Origin: Chrysopilus asiliformis
Lineage: Eukaryota; Arthropoda; Insecta; Diptera; Rhagionidae
Reading direction: 5' to 3'
Assembly: GCA_964034945.1 (NCBI GenBank)
Contig: OZ035962.1
Location: 81,985,942 to 82,049,941 of the forward strand
Length of the DNA stretch: 64,000 nt
The notes under the pieces were generated by a model. That model had not been told where the DNA came from. It saw nothing but the letters and a program-made list of their open reading frames with translations, and searched no databases. A program made the position numbers and the translations under genes. The stretch's first letter is position 1. Each line of letters opens with the position of its first letter. Positions 1 through 12,442 of the stretch are shown one piece after another.

Positions 1-1490
1 AATTTATCACTGATTTTCGCCCGAAAAGCTGATCGATTTGCACAAGTTCTTTGCAGGGAGCATTCATAAAACACCCCGCATAAAAATACGCAAAGACTTA
101 ATGCGTAATTTTCCCTGGTTACATGAATACCCTAAGTTATTTTCAAAGAATAAAATAAAATGAATAAAATTTTTTTTAAGTTGAATAAATGTTCCAACAT
201 CATATTTGACTAAAAATAAACCTCAGAATGACTTTACTCAAGAAAGAATTTTATTAGCAAAAAAAGTAAATAATATTGATTAAATAATCGCTTATTGTCA
301 TCACAATTTCAGCACCTTTCCATGTCGTTGGAAATGATTTGCATTGAAGTTGGAAATTTAAACCACTTTTAACCGACATCGGTTGAACTAGATCCATATT
401 CATGAAAATCACTATATTTAATGCATATCCTGCGATGTTTTAAAATTCATTTCCTTAACGTATGCGGAAGCATCCTGTGCTCATAGAAAATGACGATGTG
501 ATGAAGTTAAGGAATTTCTATCATGCGTTCTTTCAGGGCAAGATTGCGACAGAATTTTCACAGATGCGCTTCACTTTGTATGTGTGTGTCTGTTTACGTA
601 AAATCCACTCAAGAAAAAGAAAACTCGAATAGCACATCCCACAGAAAGTGTGACGTTACCTTGATGCAAAAGCATAAGATGCATTTTAAACAATCTTCTA
701 AATCTGTATATATGTTACGATATTAAATTTCACACATTATTTATACAAACAGAGTATATATTTTAAATCTGTTTTTATATAAGCTTAAAATGTATATTTG
801 CATATTTATGTTGCATGTAATGTTTGAGATCATATTCTCATTCATATGGGAAAATTTCTATTTACCATCGCAGAGATGAGACACAATTTTGTTACCTGAA
901 TGCACAACATTTATGTTGTCTATGTTGTAAAATTTAAATTCGCTGTGAACTGAGGATGAATTCATGCAAATATACGAGAATATTGCACAGGTGAATTTAT
1001 ATATAGCGAGTTTAGTAAGTATATGTATTGTACATTCAATGACATTTTAAGTTATATACTTTAAAGCTATAGAATAGAGCATATGATGTGCTAATGGAAG
1101 TTAAATTAGTAAATGGAGGATTTTTATTTAAATTTAAAAAAATGTGGAGTTTTTTAGCTAAGAAGGTTTATTCCAGTTTTTTTACTATGGATTAAAAAAA
1201 CTAATATTAGAAGTTTTCACTTATAGTTCGAAAAGGAAAAGTTGTAAATTTTTGATTTTGACGGTGTGTTAATTTTAAATGATTTTCAATTCTTGATAGA
1301 GAAATTTTGTTCTTATTTCTTTGAATAACGGTAAAATTCGTTAATTACCAAAATTGGCCCACTTCCTCATCTCCTACTGCCGCAATAAAAAAAACAATGT
1401 ATTTTTCGGGGCTTTCTCGAAAATTTTGTATAATTTTGAAAATATCACACAAAATTTTTGACGCATATTCGCAACTGGAGTCTCTTAACG
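1..1490. other. AT-rich non-coding DNA, no gene recognised
   Basis: Stop-rich in all frames. No repeat with recognisable ends, no splice-consistent exon and no RNA gene seen. Probably intronic or intergenic, 5' of the visible spondin exons. Confidence 0.6.
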
Positions 1491-1845
1491 CGATATTACA
1501 CACGGCAACTTTCGGGCTTACTTAAGCCGATTTTCGGGAGAAACGTCTGAGGAGGGAAAAGTTGCCACTCGAAATCATGGCTTATTGACAATCTGCATAC
1601 ATGCAAAGCGTGTGAACCAGTTTGGGAAAAGTAGTAGGCAGAAATCATTTCCGTTCTGACAGTCAGCAGGTAAAGATCTTGGGAAGTATATGAGCAGCAG
1701 CAATTTCAATGGTTTGAGTCCACACACACACATGTAAACTTGTGTAGCATATGCAAACAGGATTGGCTTATTTAAGCCACAAATGTAAGCACATTGGCTT
1801 ATTAAGCCCAAAAGTTGCCGGCTTAAATAAGCCAAGTGTAATATC
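1491..1845. mobile_element. MITE-like inverted-repeat element
   Basis: The ends carry CGATATTACAC and its reverse complement GTGTAATATCG, continuing inward to GGCTTA..TAAGCC-type palindromes. At least four variants of GGCTTANNTAAGCC occur inside (about 1527, 1765, 1797 and 1821). No clear target-site duplication, so the superfamily is unassigned. The minus-strand ORF across it is incidental. Confidence 0.6.
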
Positions 1846-2125
1846 GGACTTAAAGGAGGCTTCGACAGAAAAGCAGCAAAAAAGTTAAAAACCAACGTTT
1901 TTATTTTAATATAAAAATTTCAACCAAAAAGCCTATTTCTACATCACAAAAATAATTATAAAATAACGGTCAACAACAAAGCAAATTGAAAAAACTCTTA
2001 ATGTCACGTCCCAGAATTTTTTAAATTTCCTTATCTTATTACAGAGAATATTTTAAACAACTGTGTATTTGTATGTGAGGCACACGGACATATCGAAATC
2101 TTACTCTATGAATTTTTTCACATTA

Positions 2126-2596
2126 TTAAGGAGCCGCTCCATTACCATGACTTTTTACCATGACAAAAAAAATGAGACACATTTATGTGAAGATGCCTTG
2201 GCGAGAAAGGGAGATAAGAATCAACTGCAAAAATTTGTCGGCAAATGCAAAAATAATTTCCCCTCTTTTGTTATGGCGATTTTATGGGGATTTCTAATAC
2301 AACCACACATTGTCCCTGTAAGTGAGTAGTAAGCACGGACACATTCAAACTGTTATTATAGCGTGATGTCATTTTAAAAGCTTTTTCTCCTTCGCATGCA
2401 TAGTCAAAAGCTTTGTTACCATGCCAATTTGAACATTATATTCATAGCATAAGGTTTGATATGATTGCTATAAAATTGTAAAACTGGAAGGGATAGCGTT
2501 TAACTTGTATTCAGTTATTCCTTTTTAGATCTACATAAGTCTATCTTGCTCTAGTTTCCTGCATTTTTTTGTCATGGTAATGGAGCGAGCCCTTTA
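2126..2596. mobile_element. MITE-like element with TIR containing CGCTCCATTACCATGAC
   Basis: The left end AAGGAGCCGCTCCATTACC is matched in reverse complement by the right end GGTAATGGAGCGAGCCCTT; both continue into ATGACAAAAAAA. About 470 bp with no transposase. Superfamily unassigned because the duplication is unclear. Confidence 0.6.
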
Positions 2597-2879
2597 CTTG
2601 GACGAAACGTTTAAGGCAGAAAAGTGGGAAAATTGTTCTTGAGTGGTTTGTTTAATAATAATACAGGAACTTTTTTTTTATAAGAAATAGACGTCTTTAC
2701 TCTTCTAATCTTCGTCTTCATGTCCATTACAAACAAATTTTAACATTTTAGCGGCAGTTTAAAAATTTTAACTTTTTTTTTCATTTGTAGGGGAAAGGGC
2801 TGCGCTGTTTTAATTATGTTGCACGACGGAGTTTTATAAAATTGCATTGAGCATACTTTTGTGTAACTATTTTTTCCAT

Positions 2880-3360
2880 ACCCTACTATATGTTCGAGAA
2901 AAACGGGGAAACAGCGATTCTGGTTGTATTGGGAAGGGGGGAAGGAGAGGTTTGATCGAATTTTGATTCATGAGGAAGGTTTGTAAAATGTAAATACTTT
3001 TGCATCAATAATTTTTTCGATACGATGTACCGTTTTCGAGAAAATCGGAAAAAATGATTCTGATTATATGTGGGAGGGGGGAAGTAGTGATCCGAATTTG
3101 TCCGTTAACAAACTTAACCACCCATTTTACGAAAAGAACAACTGTGCCAAATTTCAAATTTCTGACTTAATTCGTTCTGAAGTTATCGTGTCTACGGACG
3201 GACAGATGGACAGACAGACGGACAGACAGATGGACATGCTAAAATCAAGTCGATTCACATTCTAAACACACTGTTGTAATTCATTTTTTTGTCACACTAA
3301 AATTATTGTGCGTTACAAATGGTAAGCAAATCTTTTATACCGTATATATGGTGTCACCAT
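2880..3360 (-). repeat. Diverged GTCY-microsatellite dispersed repeat (R1-like)
   Basis: Carries the shared architecture of the R1 family in inverted orientation: a 'cgttttcgagaaaatcgg' block, a GGGAGGGGGGAAG block, 'ttacgaaaag...ccaaatttcaaatttctgac', a GGACGGACAGATGGACAGACA tract split at 3195-3235, then the end region 'aaacacactgttgtaattcat...gcgttacaaatggtaa'. More diverged than the copies at 6788, 10661 and 54436. Confidence 0.6.
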
Positions 3361-5769
3361 TTTTAAGATATATTAATTTCAACAAGGACCCAATCAAACT
3401 ATGACAGAAACTCCAATCAACACTTTTTCCATCCATTTTAAATTTTGAATTTTTTGTATGATGGACTGAAAATTGCCACCTCCAAAATCATGCTGCCCGA
3501 GACGGCCCGTCTCCCCTCGCTTCGCCAATGGAAAGTCTTGGTCTATAATATGGAAAATTCTATTCTTGTTCTGCAAATAACTTTACCAGTGTCCGTATAC
3601 AAGATTTCATCCATATCGATTGAACCGCTTTCGTTTGATTTAAATCTTTACAATTTAATTGTATGCACCTTTGTATAAATTCCAAATTAAACACAATAAA
3701 ATTAATTATTAACAACTTTTATTTCTGTTTGGAGAGAAATAGTTTTTTTATGAAAAAAAAAATTAATATTCCAAATTTGCTACTGGAAATAAACTAATGA
3801 AATTCTTTTCAATAAATGAAAATTTCAATGAATGTTGTTTATATTTGCTGAAAGTTTCACAGAATTCAATATTAGGTAGGTACTAGGACCACCAGAATTT
3901 TACTCTAACTGATTGAAAATTATTAAAATTTATTGGTTTGCTATGGAATTTTTCGTGTCAATCTGAATATAATTACATAAATATTTTATAATAAATGTTT
4001 GAAATAATGTTTATGTGCTTCATTATTGATTTATCTATAATCAATAATCGAGATATTTGCTTTTGAGTCAAATTCAAATTTCATAACTTTCATCAAGTAA
4101 CCCACACTGTTTCAGCTAGCGGCCTTCATACTCCAATGATTTTAATTTTCTCGACTCAAGAAAGCCCTTTGATGTTTTAATTATAACACATTAATAACAT
4201 CATAAATACATCGTTCGTAGCTTAAGGAGTTTTCTATGTGATGGCATATCATAGGGCTTTCATCTACACATTCTGAAGTGAATTCAGTGATGGAAAGGAT
4301 CCATCATCACATCGACATTTCCGTGTGAACGACAGCTTTCAGCTATGAAATCAATCAAAAAGAAACTCAAAATGGCACAAATATAATCTCAACATTATGG
4401 ATTTATGTTTAAATTTAGTTATATGTTTGAATTTGTTTGGAGTTCTGATTTAAAATTTCGTCCGTCTCTGCTGAATTCAAAATTGACGAAACATTTCTAT
4501 TATATTCTTCGGATCGTATGCCGATACCGTCCCTAAAATCTAAATGCAAATCCCCAATGGTCCAGGGCTATGATTTATGAATTTTTGTTAACACATCGAA
4601 TGATATCCAAGTGAGCATCAAATCCCCTTGCGTCTGCCATTCCTATATACGACGACATCGAAATGAACATCATCGGATAGGTAAATGGGTTAATATGAAA
4701 AACGTCTAGATGGGGACCAGAAAATTCTTGAAAAAATGACAAGATTTTAAATATTTATATCCACAAAATCCATTTGCTTAAAAAGATGAAGCAGAATCGT
4801 AAAATTGAGCAGTATGGGAACAATCGGGAACGCATAAAAAATTATATACATCCACATTTTCTCACTGAAAAAAAAATCGTGGAAATTAGAATGAAAAACT
4901 ATTTTCGTTTCATATTCATTTGTGTGAAATTCAATAGACGACCGACACCATTACTGCTAGTTTTTATTAATTTAAGCATTCTCCGTTCGTTTGAGTTTTC
5001 TTAAGAAAATCCAAAAATAAGCGCCGGCAATTTAATTTCCATGATTTTGATTTCCGCGGTTCTTCACCTATGGATGTCGCCTGCCATCGTGGCAGTTGGC
5101 ATATCTTAATATTGTCGACGCTTTCTGATGGACATGAGTCAGAGTTTCCTTCTTATTCTGAAATATCGGATTGAGGTGGGGGCGTTGAAAATTAATGGGG
5201 ACACTAACATTTATGATCCCAAAAGACAATCTTGTTTTCAGGAAATTCACGTCAGGCCGAACTAAAATGAAACGAACTGAGGTAAACCGGGGACAGTTGC
5301 ATAAAATAATGAAACACACCGTCGCAAAAAAAAAAAAGAAAAGTTTGCAAGCAATTTTCGTCGAATTTATCATTTAGCGGATCGTTTATTTTTATTAGGT
5401 AGATTCAGAATGTTCATCTTAACTGCATGGCGATACGCGTTTTATTTCTATTTTTCTTTTGTTTTATTTATTTATTTTTCTTTTTTTTGAAAAGCAATAA
5501 TTTTTAAATATTGCAAAAAGTATTAATTTTTGGCACCTTGAAAATATTGAATTCAATTTGGATTAGTCGCTTAGAAACTGGGTCATAATTTTTGCACGGG
5601 CTTTTAATTTTACATATATATTTTTTTTACAGAAAAATTCTTTTTCCTTCTAATAATAGTACATGAAAAGTTGCATAACTTTTGATTTTCTTTAAAAAAT
5701 GGATCAGTTTAGACAGTCTTGTACGAGTAATTAGTGTGAAAGGAAAAAATTGACAATCTTATGAAAGGG
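3361..5769. other. Non-coding AT-rich stretch, nothing recognised
   Basis: No element ends, tandem arrays or credible exons identified. Short ORFs such as 4774-5004 and 5068-5373 have low-complexity, A/T-driven composition. Confidence 0.5.
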
Positions 5770-6000
5770 TATATGAGGCGTTAAAAGCTAGAGTGGACCA
5801 ACCCACATAATCGAGTTTTTGAAGCTTGACTGAAAATTTTTGGGAAAAAAAAATCTGTGGACCTTATTACTCAATGTTGAAACGTTTTTTGGTGCATCCA
5901 AACATTTTTGTCTAAAAACTCACTCGCAATAGTGATTCAAAGACAAAAAAAATTCACGATTTCGCATTGTGGGTTGGTCCAGCTTTTAACGCCTCATATA
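5770..6000. mobile_element. MITE with TIR TATATGAGGCGTTAAAAGCT
   Basis: 231 bp. The left TIR TATATGAGGCGTTAAAAGCT and the right AGCTTTTAACGCCTCATATA are perfect reverse complements. The match continues inward as GTGGACCAACCCACA against TGTGGGTTGGTCC. TA-containing ends suggest a Tc1/mariner-type TA target, but the duplication merges with the TIR. No coding capacity. Confidence 0.75.
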
Positions 6001-6476
6001 TTGCAGTATGAAATGACAAATATTGCGCTTACCTTCTTTAGAATATCAGGGTAAGGTACCTGCGAAATGAGTTGAGTGGTTTTCAGTGCAGCGTCAATTA
6101 AACGGCTTTCGATCTTCTTTTTAATCATTTGAGTGGTTTTATTGCTCAGTTAGTTGAGTGGTTTCTGAGGGCTACGCGACTTTGACACAGAGGTCTTTTA
6201 TCGGGAAGACTTTTATCTGGAAAAAGCGAACTTTTGTCCGAAAAGCAGAAAAACTGATTTCTTTTATAATTCGATACAGGGGTGAGGCTTGACGGAGTAA
6301 ACATTTTTTGAATACACCTATATATCTAAACTCTTAATTCAAATCTGTTTTAAACCTAGGGCTCCAAAGTAACAAAAAGGTAACAAAGCTGGTTTCAGCT
6401 TTTTCTTTTTCAGTATTAAATTTTTTCCACATTTTTTAAAACGAAAAGAACCGTGCAGTATTCGACGATTTTTATG

Positions 6477-6710
6477 CCCCCGGGCTAACTTTTAAACCAG
6501 TTCGGGTTTCACTTTCGTTCTACCTGCATTGGAAAAGTATTTTGCTCTAGTTTCATGGACATAAGCTCTTTTTTGGCGGGGAACTGCAAGGGGATGGTCA
6601 GCTGCCATCTTAGGCGCAATGATTTTTTGATGAAAAGTCCACGAAACTAGAGCAAAATACCTTTCTAATGCTGGTACAACGACAGTGAAACCCAAAAGTT
6701 AGTCAAGGGG
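6477..6710. mobile_element. Foldback MITE with about 95 bp imperfect arms
   Basis: The outer ends CCCC..GGCTAACTTTT and AAAAGTTAGTCAAGGGG pair, as do GGGTTTCACT with AGTGAAACCC and AGTATTTTGCTCTAGTTTC with GAAACTAGAGCAAAATACCT. The minus-strand ORF 6492-6695 merely reads across the hairpin. Confidence 0.7.
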
Positions 6711-6787
6711 TATTTTCGTGCATCGTTCTTTCAGTTGAGAAATGAATTATCTGCAAAGAGCACGCACCCGTCACAAAGTATGATGTG

Positions 6788-7352
6788 TTTTTATACCCGT
6801 ATGGTGAAACCAAAGGGTATATTAACTTTGCCTTACCGTTTGTAACGCCAAGATCCCGTCATCACACATAAAAATGAATTACACCAGTGTGTTTATAATG
6901 ATAAAAATAATTGATTTTTGCATGTCCGTCCGTCTGTCTGTCTGTCTGTCCGTCTGTCTGTCTGTCTGTGGCGCGGATTGCGGACGCACGGATTGAGCTA
7001 GAGACTTGAAATTTTGCGCAGATTCGTTTTTCGTAAAATGCGAGGCTAAGTTCGTGAATGGGCAAAAATGGACCATTAGGGGGGGTACCCCCCATACGAA
7101 CGAAAACGGTTTTTGTGAATATCTCGAAAACAGTGCATCTTATCAAAAAAGTCCAAGAATAAAAGTTATTTAGGATATGATTCTACATAAAACTTCCATA
7201 CATCAAAATCCAATTGGAATAAATTTTAAAAAATCTTATTGGAAAGTTTGATTTCAAAGTGGAATTTTGGTACAACTGTTCGAATTTTGATACGAATATT
7301 ACCATACGGGTTTTCAATAATCGCCAGATAGGCAATTATAGCTTTTGTTATG
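6788..7352 (+). repeat. Dispersed repeat family R1, copy A (mini-me-like)
   Basis: Begins TTTTTATACCCGTATGGTG and ends ...ACCATACGGG followed by a short hairpin (GCCAGATAGGC) and AATTATAGCTTTTGTTATG. It has a GTCCGTCCGTCTGTCTGTC-type tetranucleotide tract at 6926-6968, then 'gattgagctagagacttgaaatttt'-like, CCCCCCATACGAACG and 'atatctcgaaaacagtgca' blocks. Near-identical copies lie at 10661-11167 (inverted) and 54436-55344. The GTCY tract in a short non-coding element is the signature described for mini-me elements of Diptera; membership is inferred. Confidence 0.75.
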
Positions 7353-8159
7353 TTTTTTTTTTCATTTTTACCGGATACAAGACCTCTGGATAAAAATAAA
7401 TGATTTCCGGACTAAAGTCCCAAAATTAAATGGACTTCTTATTGGAAACTACCGAGTAAAGGTCCATTTATTTCCGTACAAATGTCCATTTTAGTTTGAG
7501 TCTCTTGTCGGCAATTTTTTTTCAGAACAAGGGTTCACTTTTTCCGGAAAAAGTCCACATTTGTTTTGGCCATATGTCCGGAATATTTCACACGATTTTT
7601 CCAGACGGATAAAAGGCCCACACCAGTTTTTGAGTCCAAGCTTTAGAAACCGAAATATTTTTCACGAAAATGGTTCGATAAATCGAAAAATAATGCAACC
7701 AGAACTTTCGACAAATTCTACATGTCGATGCCTCCGTGCAATACTATCGTAACTTGACTTACGACATTTTTCAATGTTGAATTTTTAATTCAGTAAAAAA
7801 TACGATTTGTTGACTTTTTTAAGATCTTGAGGATTTACAATTACAGATTGAACATTTTTCTGCCAAAATCAGCAAAAAAGAACTAAAATTCTTCCCAACA
7901 TCAATGTTTTATCATACCTACAAGAACGTCAGAATTTTGACAGTTCAAGAACGATAAAATAGTTGCACAGATGTTTCGATCTAAAATAGAGATAACTTTT
8001 TTATGCACTAGATATTACTATCAGAGCTTGTCCGTGTCTTTTTTATGTGTGTGCTTGCTATATACACACAGAAAAACTTGGCGATGTAAACTCGATTTCA
8101 TCCATTTTTTTTTATTAAATTTTTAATCCAAATGGAGTTACTTAAAGCTTTTATTTAGC
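7353..8159. other. Non-coding stretch with imperfect repeated motif
   Basis: 7380-7620 contains several loose copies of a motif like 'tccggaNaaaagtccac' (also near 6200-6240). No ends or target-site duplications are visible. Nothing else recognised. Confidence 0.4.
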
Positions 8160-8690
8160 TTGCTTTCTGTGTGTTTGCCTGGTTGTCTGTCAGTGTCAAA
8201 TCTCGTAATCTAATTTTCACCCACTTTCACTCATTCGATCGACTTGAGATTTTGTACACATACGCAAATCCGATGACAATACAATATTTTCACTGCTTCG
8301 TCCTTGTAAGGATAACGGAAGGTCCTGAAAGAATAACGTGATTATTCTTTTTTTCAAATTTTCCGGAAAGAAATCGCATCTAATGAGATTCTGGAGTTCA
8401 AAAGTTCGAAAGGATGTCTCAAAGGGAAGGATTTATATTCGAAGCTAGCGACTTGAAATTTTCTGTAAATAAATCGGAGTTTTCTATTAACGTTTGGGAA
8501 AGTAACGTACATTCCATATAACAGGTACATCCCATATAATTGAAAAAAATATAGTTTTATGAAAAACTTTCTATAGCTTTTACGTATCTTAAACGGTTCT
8601 CGACATATTTGAAGAAAATATTACTTTTTACATATTTTTCCGAAAATAAATATTGCAAAGGAAAGATTTGTGTTGATCACAACTGATGTT
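8160..8690 (+). repeat. Partial copy of dispersed repeat family R2
   Basis: Has a short TTGTCTGTCAG tract, 'gatcgacttgagattttg', 'cccatataattgaaaaaaatatag', 'tttacgtatcttaaacggttctcgacatatttgaa' and the family 3' end 'aaatattgcaaaggaaagatttgtgttgatcacaactga'. The usual R2 5' palindrome is absent. Confidence 0.5.
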
Positions 8691-10360
8691 TTTTTTAAAT
8701 TATTCTGAGAATGAAATTTTTTTGTTTTCTCTTTATAATTTTATGTATTTTTAACGGTTCTCGACATATTTTATCAAATTATAAGAGCCAAAAACCCAGA
8801 AAAACTTATTAGTTTTTACAGTTCTTGCAAAGCAATGTTTCGTTTCAAAGTTTTATCAAATTATTCTTATAAATCTGTAATAATATTCCGAAAAAAGACA
8901 AGCAATGGAATTGCAACATACCAAATCGGAAATCAATTTAGCGCACCTGTGGAGAACACTTCTTTATGAAAAAGTATTGTCGTCGTATCCGTTTCTTGCA
9001 TATCAATTCATTTCAAGTACGGAAAACGTATGTAATACGACCCGATATAAGTAGAAATTCTTAAAGAGATCTACGAACCCTTAAAATCGCTATTTTCGTT
9101 ACGTACATTCCACACTCACAATTTGAATGAATTGGATACACAACATGAATTCGTTTTAGCATTTCGTACAAATGATCAATTTTCCGGGATCCAAGAATCC
9201 CAAAACTGAAAGTTTGCGAATCCTAAAAGTGTTTTCTTACTGCTTCCCAACTAAATACAAATCCAACCGAAAGTACGTTTATTGCAGCCACATTGATACT
9301 ACTATAAGGGAGGTACACGTAAAGTTTACTACGTTGATCTATATTTATACTGCTGTGGTGTTTACATATAAACAGCGTTGTGTTACCTTTCTTTCGCTGA
9401 ACATCAGGATGGGAGCATCAACATCAGGATGGGAGTAATCGATTTTAGCGAAATTCACTCTTAAACCTAAATCCCTGCCGCAAATGCTATTGAACTGTAG
9501 TTGAACGATGTAGTTTTCTGAAGCCATCATTATGATGGAAAGTGCTGAACAATGTCGTAACCGGGGAGAGGCGGGGCTGGAAGCGAAAAGCTATAGTGCA
9601 CCTAGTGCGGTCTTCAAAACGGTTTTCCTGAATATTTGGTCCTTCAAGTGTTCGGCCCCCTTGAGGTAAATGCAAGGATTTCGTAGTTCAGAAAAAAGTG
9701 GGACGGGGAACTTTCCGATATTGGCTGGATTCGAACTAGGAAAATTGGCAGAGTCAGAGAAAAAAAGGAACAGCCAAACGTGGAACTTCTGCCGAAAAAC
9801 GTGACTCGATTCATTGATTAGAACTGAATTCTGAATCCGTAATCATAGTCGAATGTTGGTACAGGATAAGCACAATAGAAAACTGCCAGGATTCTATCTA
9901 TATTATTTTATGTATACTCTTTTTGTGTCTAGAAGGTAAAGTAACTACACGATGGTAAATTTTCGGGAATGTTTTGTTGTGTTTGGGGCTAGTTTTATTT
10001 TTTTAATTATTTTTAAACTTTGTAATTAAGTTTTGGTAATCAATTTTTTTTAAATAAAATAAAAACCTTCAGAAAACTTTCAATAACAATTTGTTCGGGG
10101 CTTTAGGAAAAATAAATAAATGACTAGCAAGAAAATCATTAAAAAATTCTTAGCAACGGCGCTAACCAGGACGCGAAGAGACTTGGGATGCAAAACTGGA
10201 GGTCAGCGGCACGCGACTGGGACCTTAGACGCCGTTTAGACACAGCGGAATCACCCGGATTATAAGAACCACAACAGATTGTGGCGCAGAACATGAAAAA
10301 GAATAAACGTGAAATTATGGATGTCTTTAGTTTGTAAAAGCGCTGGCACAAATATTCGCC
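8691..10360. other. Non-coding stretch, small tandem duplication only
   Basis: 'acatcaggatgggag' is tandemly duplicated at about 9401-9437. No transposon ends or exons recognised; short ORFs on both strands overlap and are unconvincing. Confidence 0.45.
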
Positions 10361-10485
10361 ATGAAAGCGAGGGGGAAGAGGGGGAAGAGAGGGAAGAGAT
10401 GGAAGAAGGGGAAGAGAGGAAAGAGATGGAAGAGGGGGAAGAGCTGGAAGAGGGAAAAGAGCTGGAAGAGGGGGAAGAAAAATTA
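10361..10485 (+). repeat. Purine-rich GGGGAAGAG-type minisatellite
   Basis: Degenerate tandem GGGGAAGAG / ATGGAAGAG units give a Glu-rich 118-codon ORF (EEGEEREEMEEG...). The composition and degenerate units indicate simple repeat rather than a gene. Confidence 0.7.
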
Positions 10486-10660
10486 AGGTATACTCAAAAT
10501 TGGACCCACAGCCAGAGACGCAGACGAAAAGTTTTTAGAGTGTGGGTCGGTTTTGGTTCATGGGTGAATTGGATTTCGGATTTTTGTTTCGGGTCTGCGT
10601 TTTGGATACTAACATTTCAAAATTTGGTCCTGGTTTTGGTTTGTAAAATTTCAAAAAAAA

Positions 10661-11167
10661 CATAACAAAAGCTATAATTGCCAATCTGGCAATTATTGAA
10701 AACCCGTATGGTGATTTAAGTGAACAGCGAACAGTTGTATCAAAATTCCACTTTGAAGTCAAACTTTCCAATAAGATTTTTCAAAATTTATTCCAATCGG
10801 ATTTTGATGTATGGGAGTTTTATGTAGAATCATATCCTAAATAACTTTTGTTCTTGGACTTTTTTGATAAGATGCACCGTTTTTGAGATATTCACAAAAC
10901 CCGTTTTCGTTCGTATAAATTTCAAGTCTCTAGCTCAATCCGTGCGCCCGCAATCCGCGCCACAGACAGACAGACGGACAGACGGACAGACGGACAGACG
11001 GACAGACAGACGGACAGACAGACGGACGGACATGCAGAAATTAATTATTTTTATCACTCTAAACACACTGGTGTAATTCATTTTTGTGTGTGATGACGGG
11101 ATCTTGGCGTTACAAACGGTAAGGCAAAGTTAATATACCCTTTGGTTTCACCATACGGGTATAAAAA
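10661..11167 (-). repeat. Dispersed repeat family R1, copy B (inverted)
   Basis: Reverse orientation of copy A: starts CATAACAAAAGCTATAATTG with the hairpin GCCAATCTGGC, then CCCGTATGGTG, a GACGGACAGACGGACAGACA-type tract at 10965-11032, and ends TTTCACCATACGGGTATAAAAA. It lies between 'tttcggttttggttc'-like simple sequence on both sides (10550-10655 and 11170-11250), as if inserted into a TTTTGG-rich tract. Confidence 0.75.
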
Positions 11168-11589
11168 TGGTTTTGATTCCCCAAAATTCAATGGTTCAGT
11201 GGTTTATGATTTGATTTTGGGTTTTTACCCAATGGTTTTTGCATTTCGGAATCATATTACGATTTTTTGGATTTTTACGGAGAGAAATAATAGGACAGAT
11301 TCCTACAAAAAACAGGAATATACGAAACAGCGGATTTTTTGATAATGAAAGTAAGCTCATGCCAGAAAATAGGAAATTTTCCCAAAATTATAGGAATAAT
11401 TCCCAATTTTGTGGGAATCATTGCAAAAGGGTCCAGTGTCTCGTATATTCCTATTTGGATTTCTTTCCGTACACTAGATTAGCGTTAAAAAAGGACTTGA
11501 CTCTAAATCTGGTTGATAGTAGAAAATATTAAGAATTTTTTAATCCTAAAATTTCAAATAATAACCGAACCGATCCGGTAAAAAAATAC

Positions 11590-11645
11590 TGGGTTTTGGT
11601 TTTGTTACAGGATTTGTTTTAGGTTTTGTTACAGGATTTGATCGA
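11590..11645 (+). repeat. Short tandem duplication AGGTTTTGTTACAGGATTTG
   Basis: Two adjacent near-identical units of about 20 bp inside TTTTGG-rich sequence. No gene. Confidence 0.6.
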
Positions 11646-11946
11646 CCATCTTTTTTTCAAACTCAATTAAAATTTCAATGGTTCAACGCAGTAGTTTTTG
11701 GTTCGTTCAAAAAACCATTTTTAAGCTCTAGACAGAAAAAAATCCGCCGCAGGCGTATTTGAAGGAACTAGGATGGGAATTCGACGAGGGTAATTAAATT
11801 CGGTATACTGCTAGAAAGGTGGTTAAAATACCTAAGAATTTCAACGGAGTAGAAAAAATAACACAAATCAAAATGCGGCCTCGTAAGTTGTTCACACTGC
11901 ATTATTAATAATAACATCTAGTGTAAATTTAAAAAAAAATATTCAC

Positions 11947-12442
11947 GGTATTCACAGTCCTCTTTTAAATTGCGAGTAATTTTACCGCACGGTAATTCAG
12001 TCAAATTTAACAGATTTTTACCGAGACGGTAACTTGGTTCATGTAAAAATGAATTACCGGATTCGGTAATTGTAGACATGCCTTGAGTCGTATTTTCCGG
12101 CCCGGTTATTCGGTATCAAGAATCAACCGCGAGTGGCGCTAGTAATGTTTTTAGTTGTCAAATTTTCTCGCTGGGTTTTTTGTTAATCTCATCGGACTGA
12201 TGCAAATTTTTTAATTTTGATAGCCGTTGCCACAATAGAAATTCAAAAGAATACATCAAACCAGGATTTAAAGGTATGTGACATATTTTACAATCAAATT
12301 CGCAGTTCATGATTTGGTCACGTATCCAATAAAAGCGCTGTTCTCAAATCTGTGCTGTGGGATGTTCACAGCAGAATATTTTCAGTCTTTTAATATTACC
12401 GAAAACACCGAATACCAAAATTAAAAGAGGACTGTGAATACC
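11947..12442. mobile_element. MITE with perfect 22 bp TIR
   Basis: The ends GGTATTCACAGTCCTCTTTT and AAAAGAGGACTGTGAATACC are perfect inverted repeats, extended by AA/TT. The interior repeats ACGGTAAT/ACCGNNNCGGTAA motifs (12 kb region). 496 bp, no transposase, target-site duplication not obvious. Confidence 0.75.

Noticed and set aside
4600..4690. Donor-compatible open stretch ending ...HHRIG|gtaaat as the missing Spond_N exon
   Set aside because: The phase would fit, but the encoded residues (CVCHSYIRRHRNE) do not resemble the start of Spond_N and there is no convincing acceptor.
9720..9745. tRNA T-arm-like word GGATTCGAACTAGG on the minus strand
   Set aside because: The flanking bases do not form a T-stem and there is no acceptor stem or anticodon arm at the right distance.
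10309..10665. 118-codon Glu-rich ORF
   Set aside because: Encoded by a degenerate GGGGAAGAG minisatellite and then a TTTTGG-rich tract; no domain.
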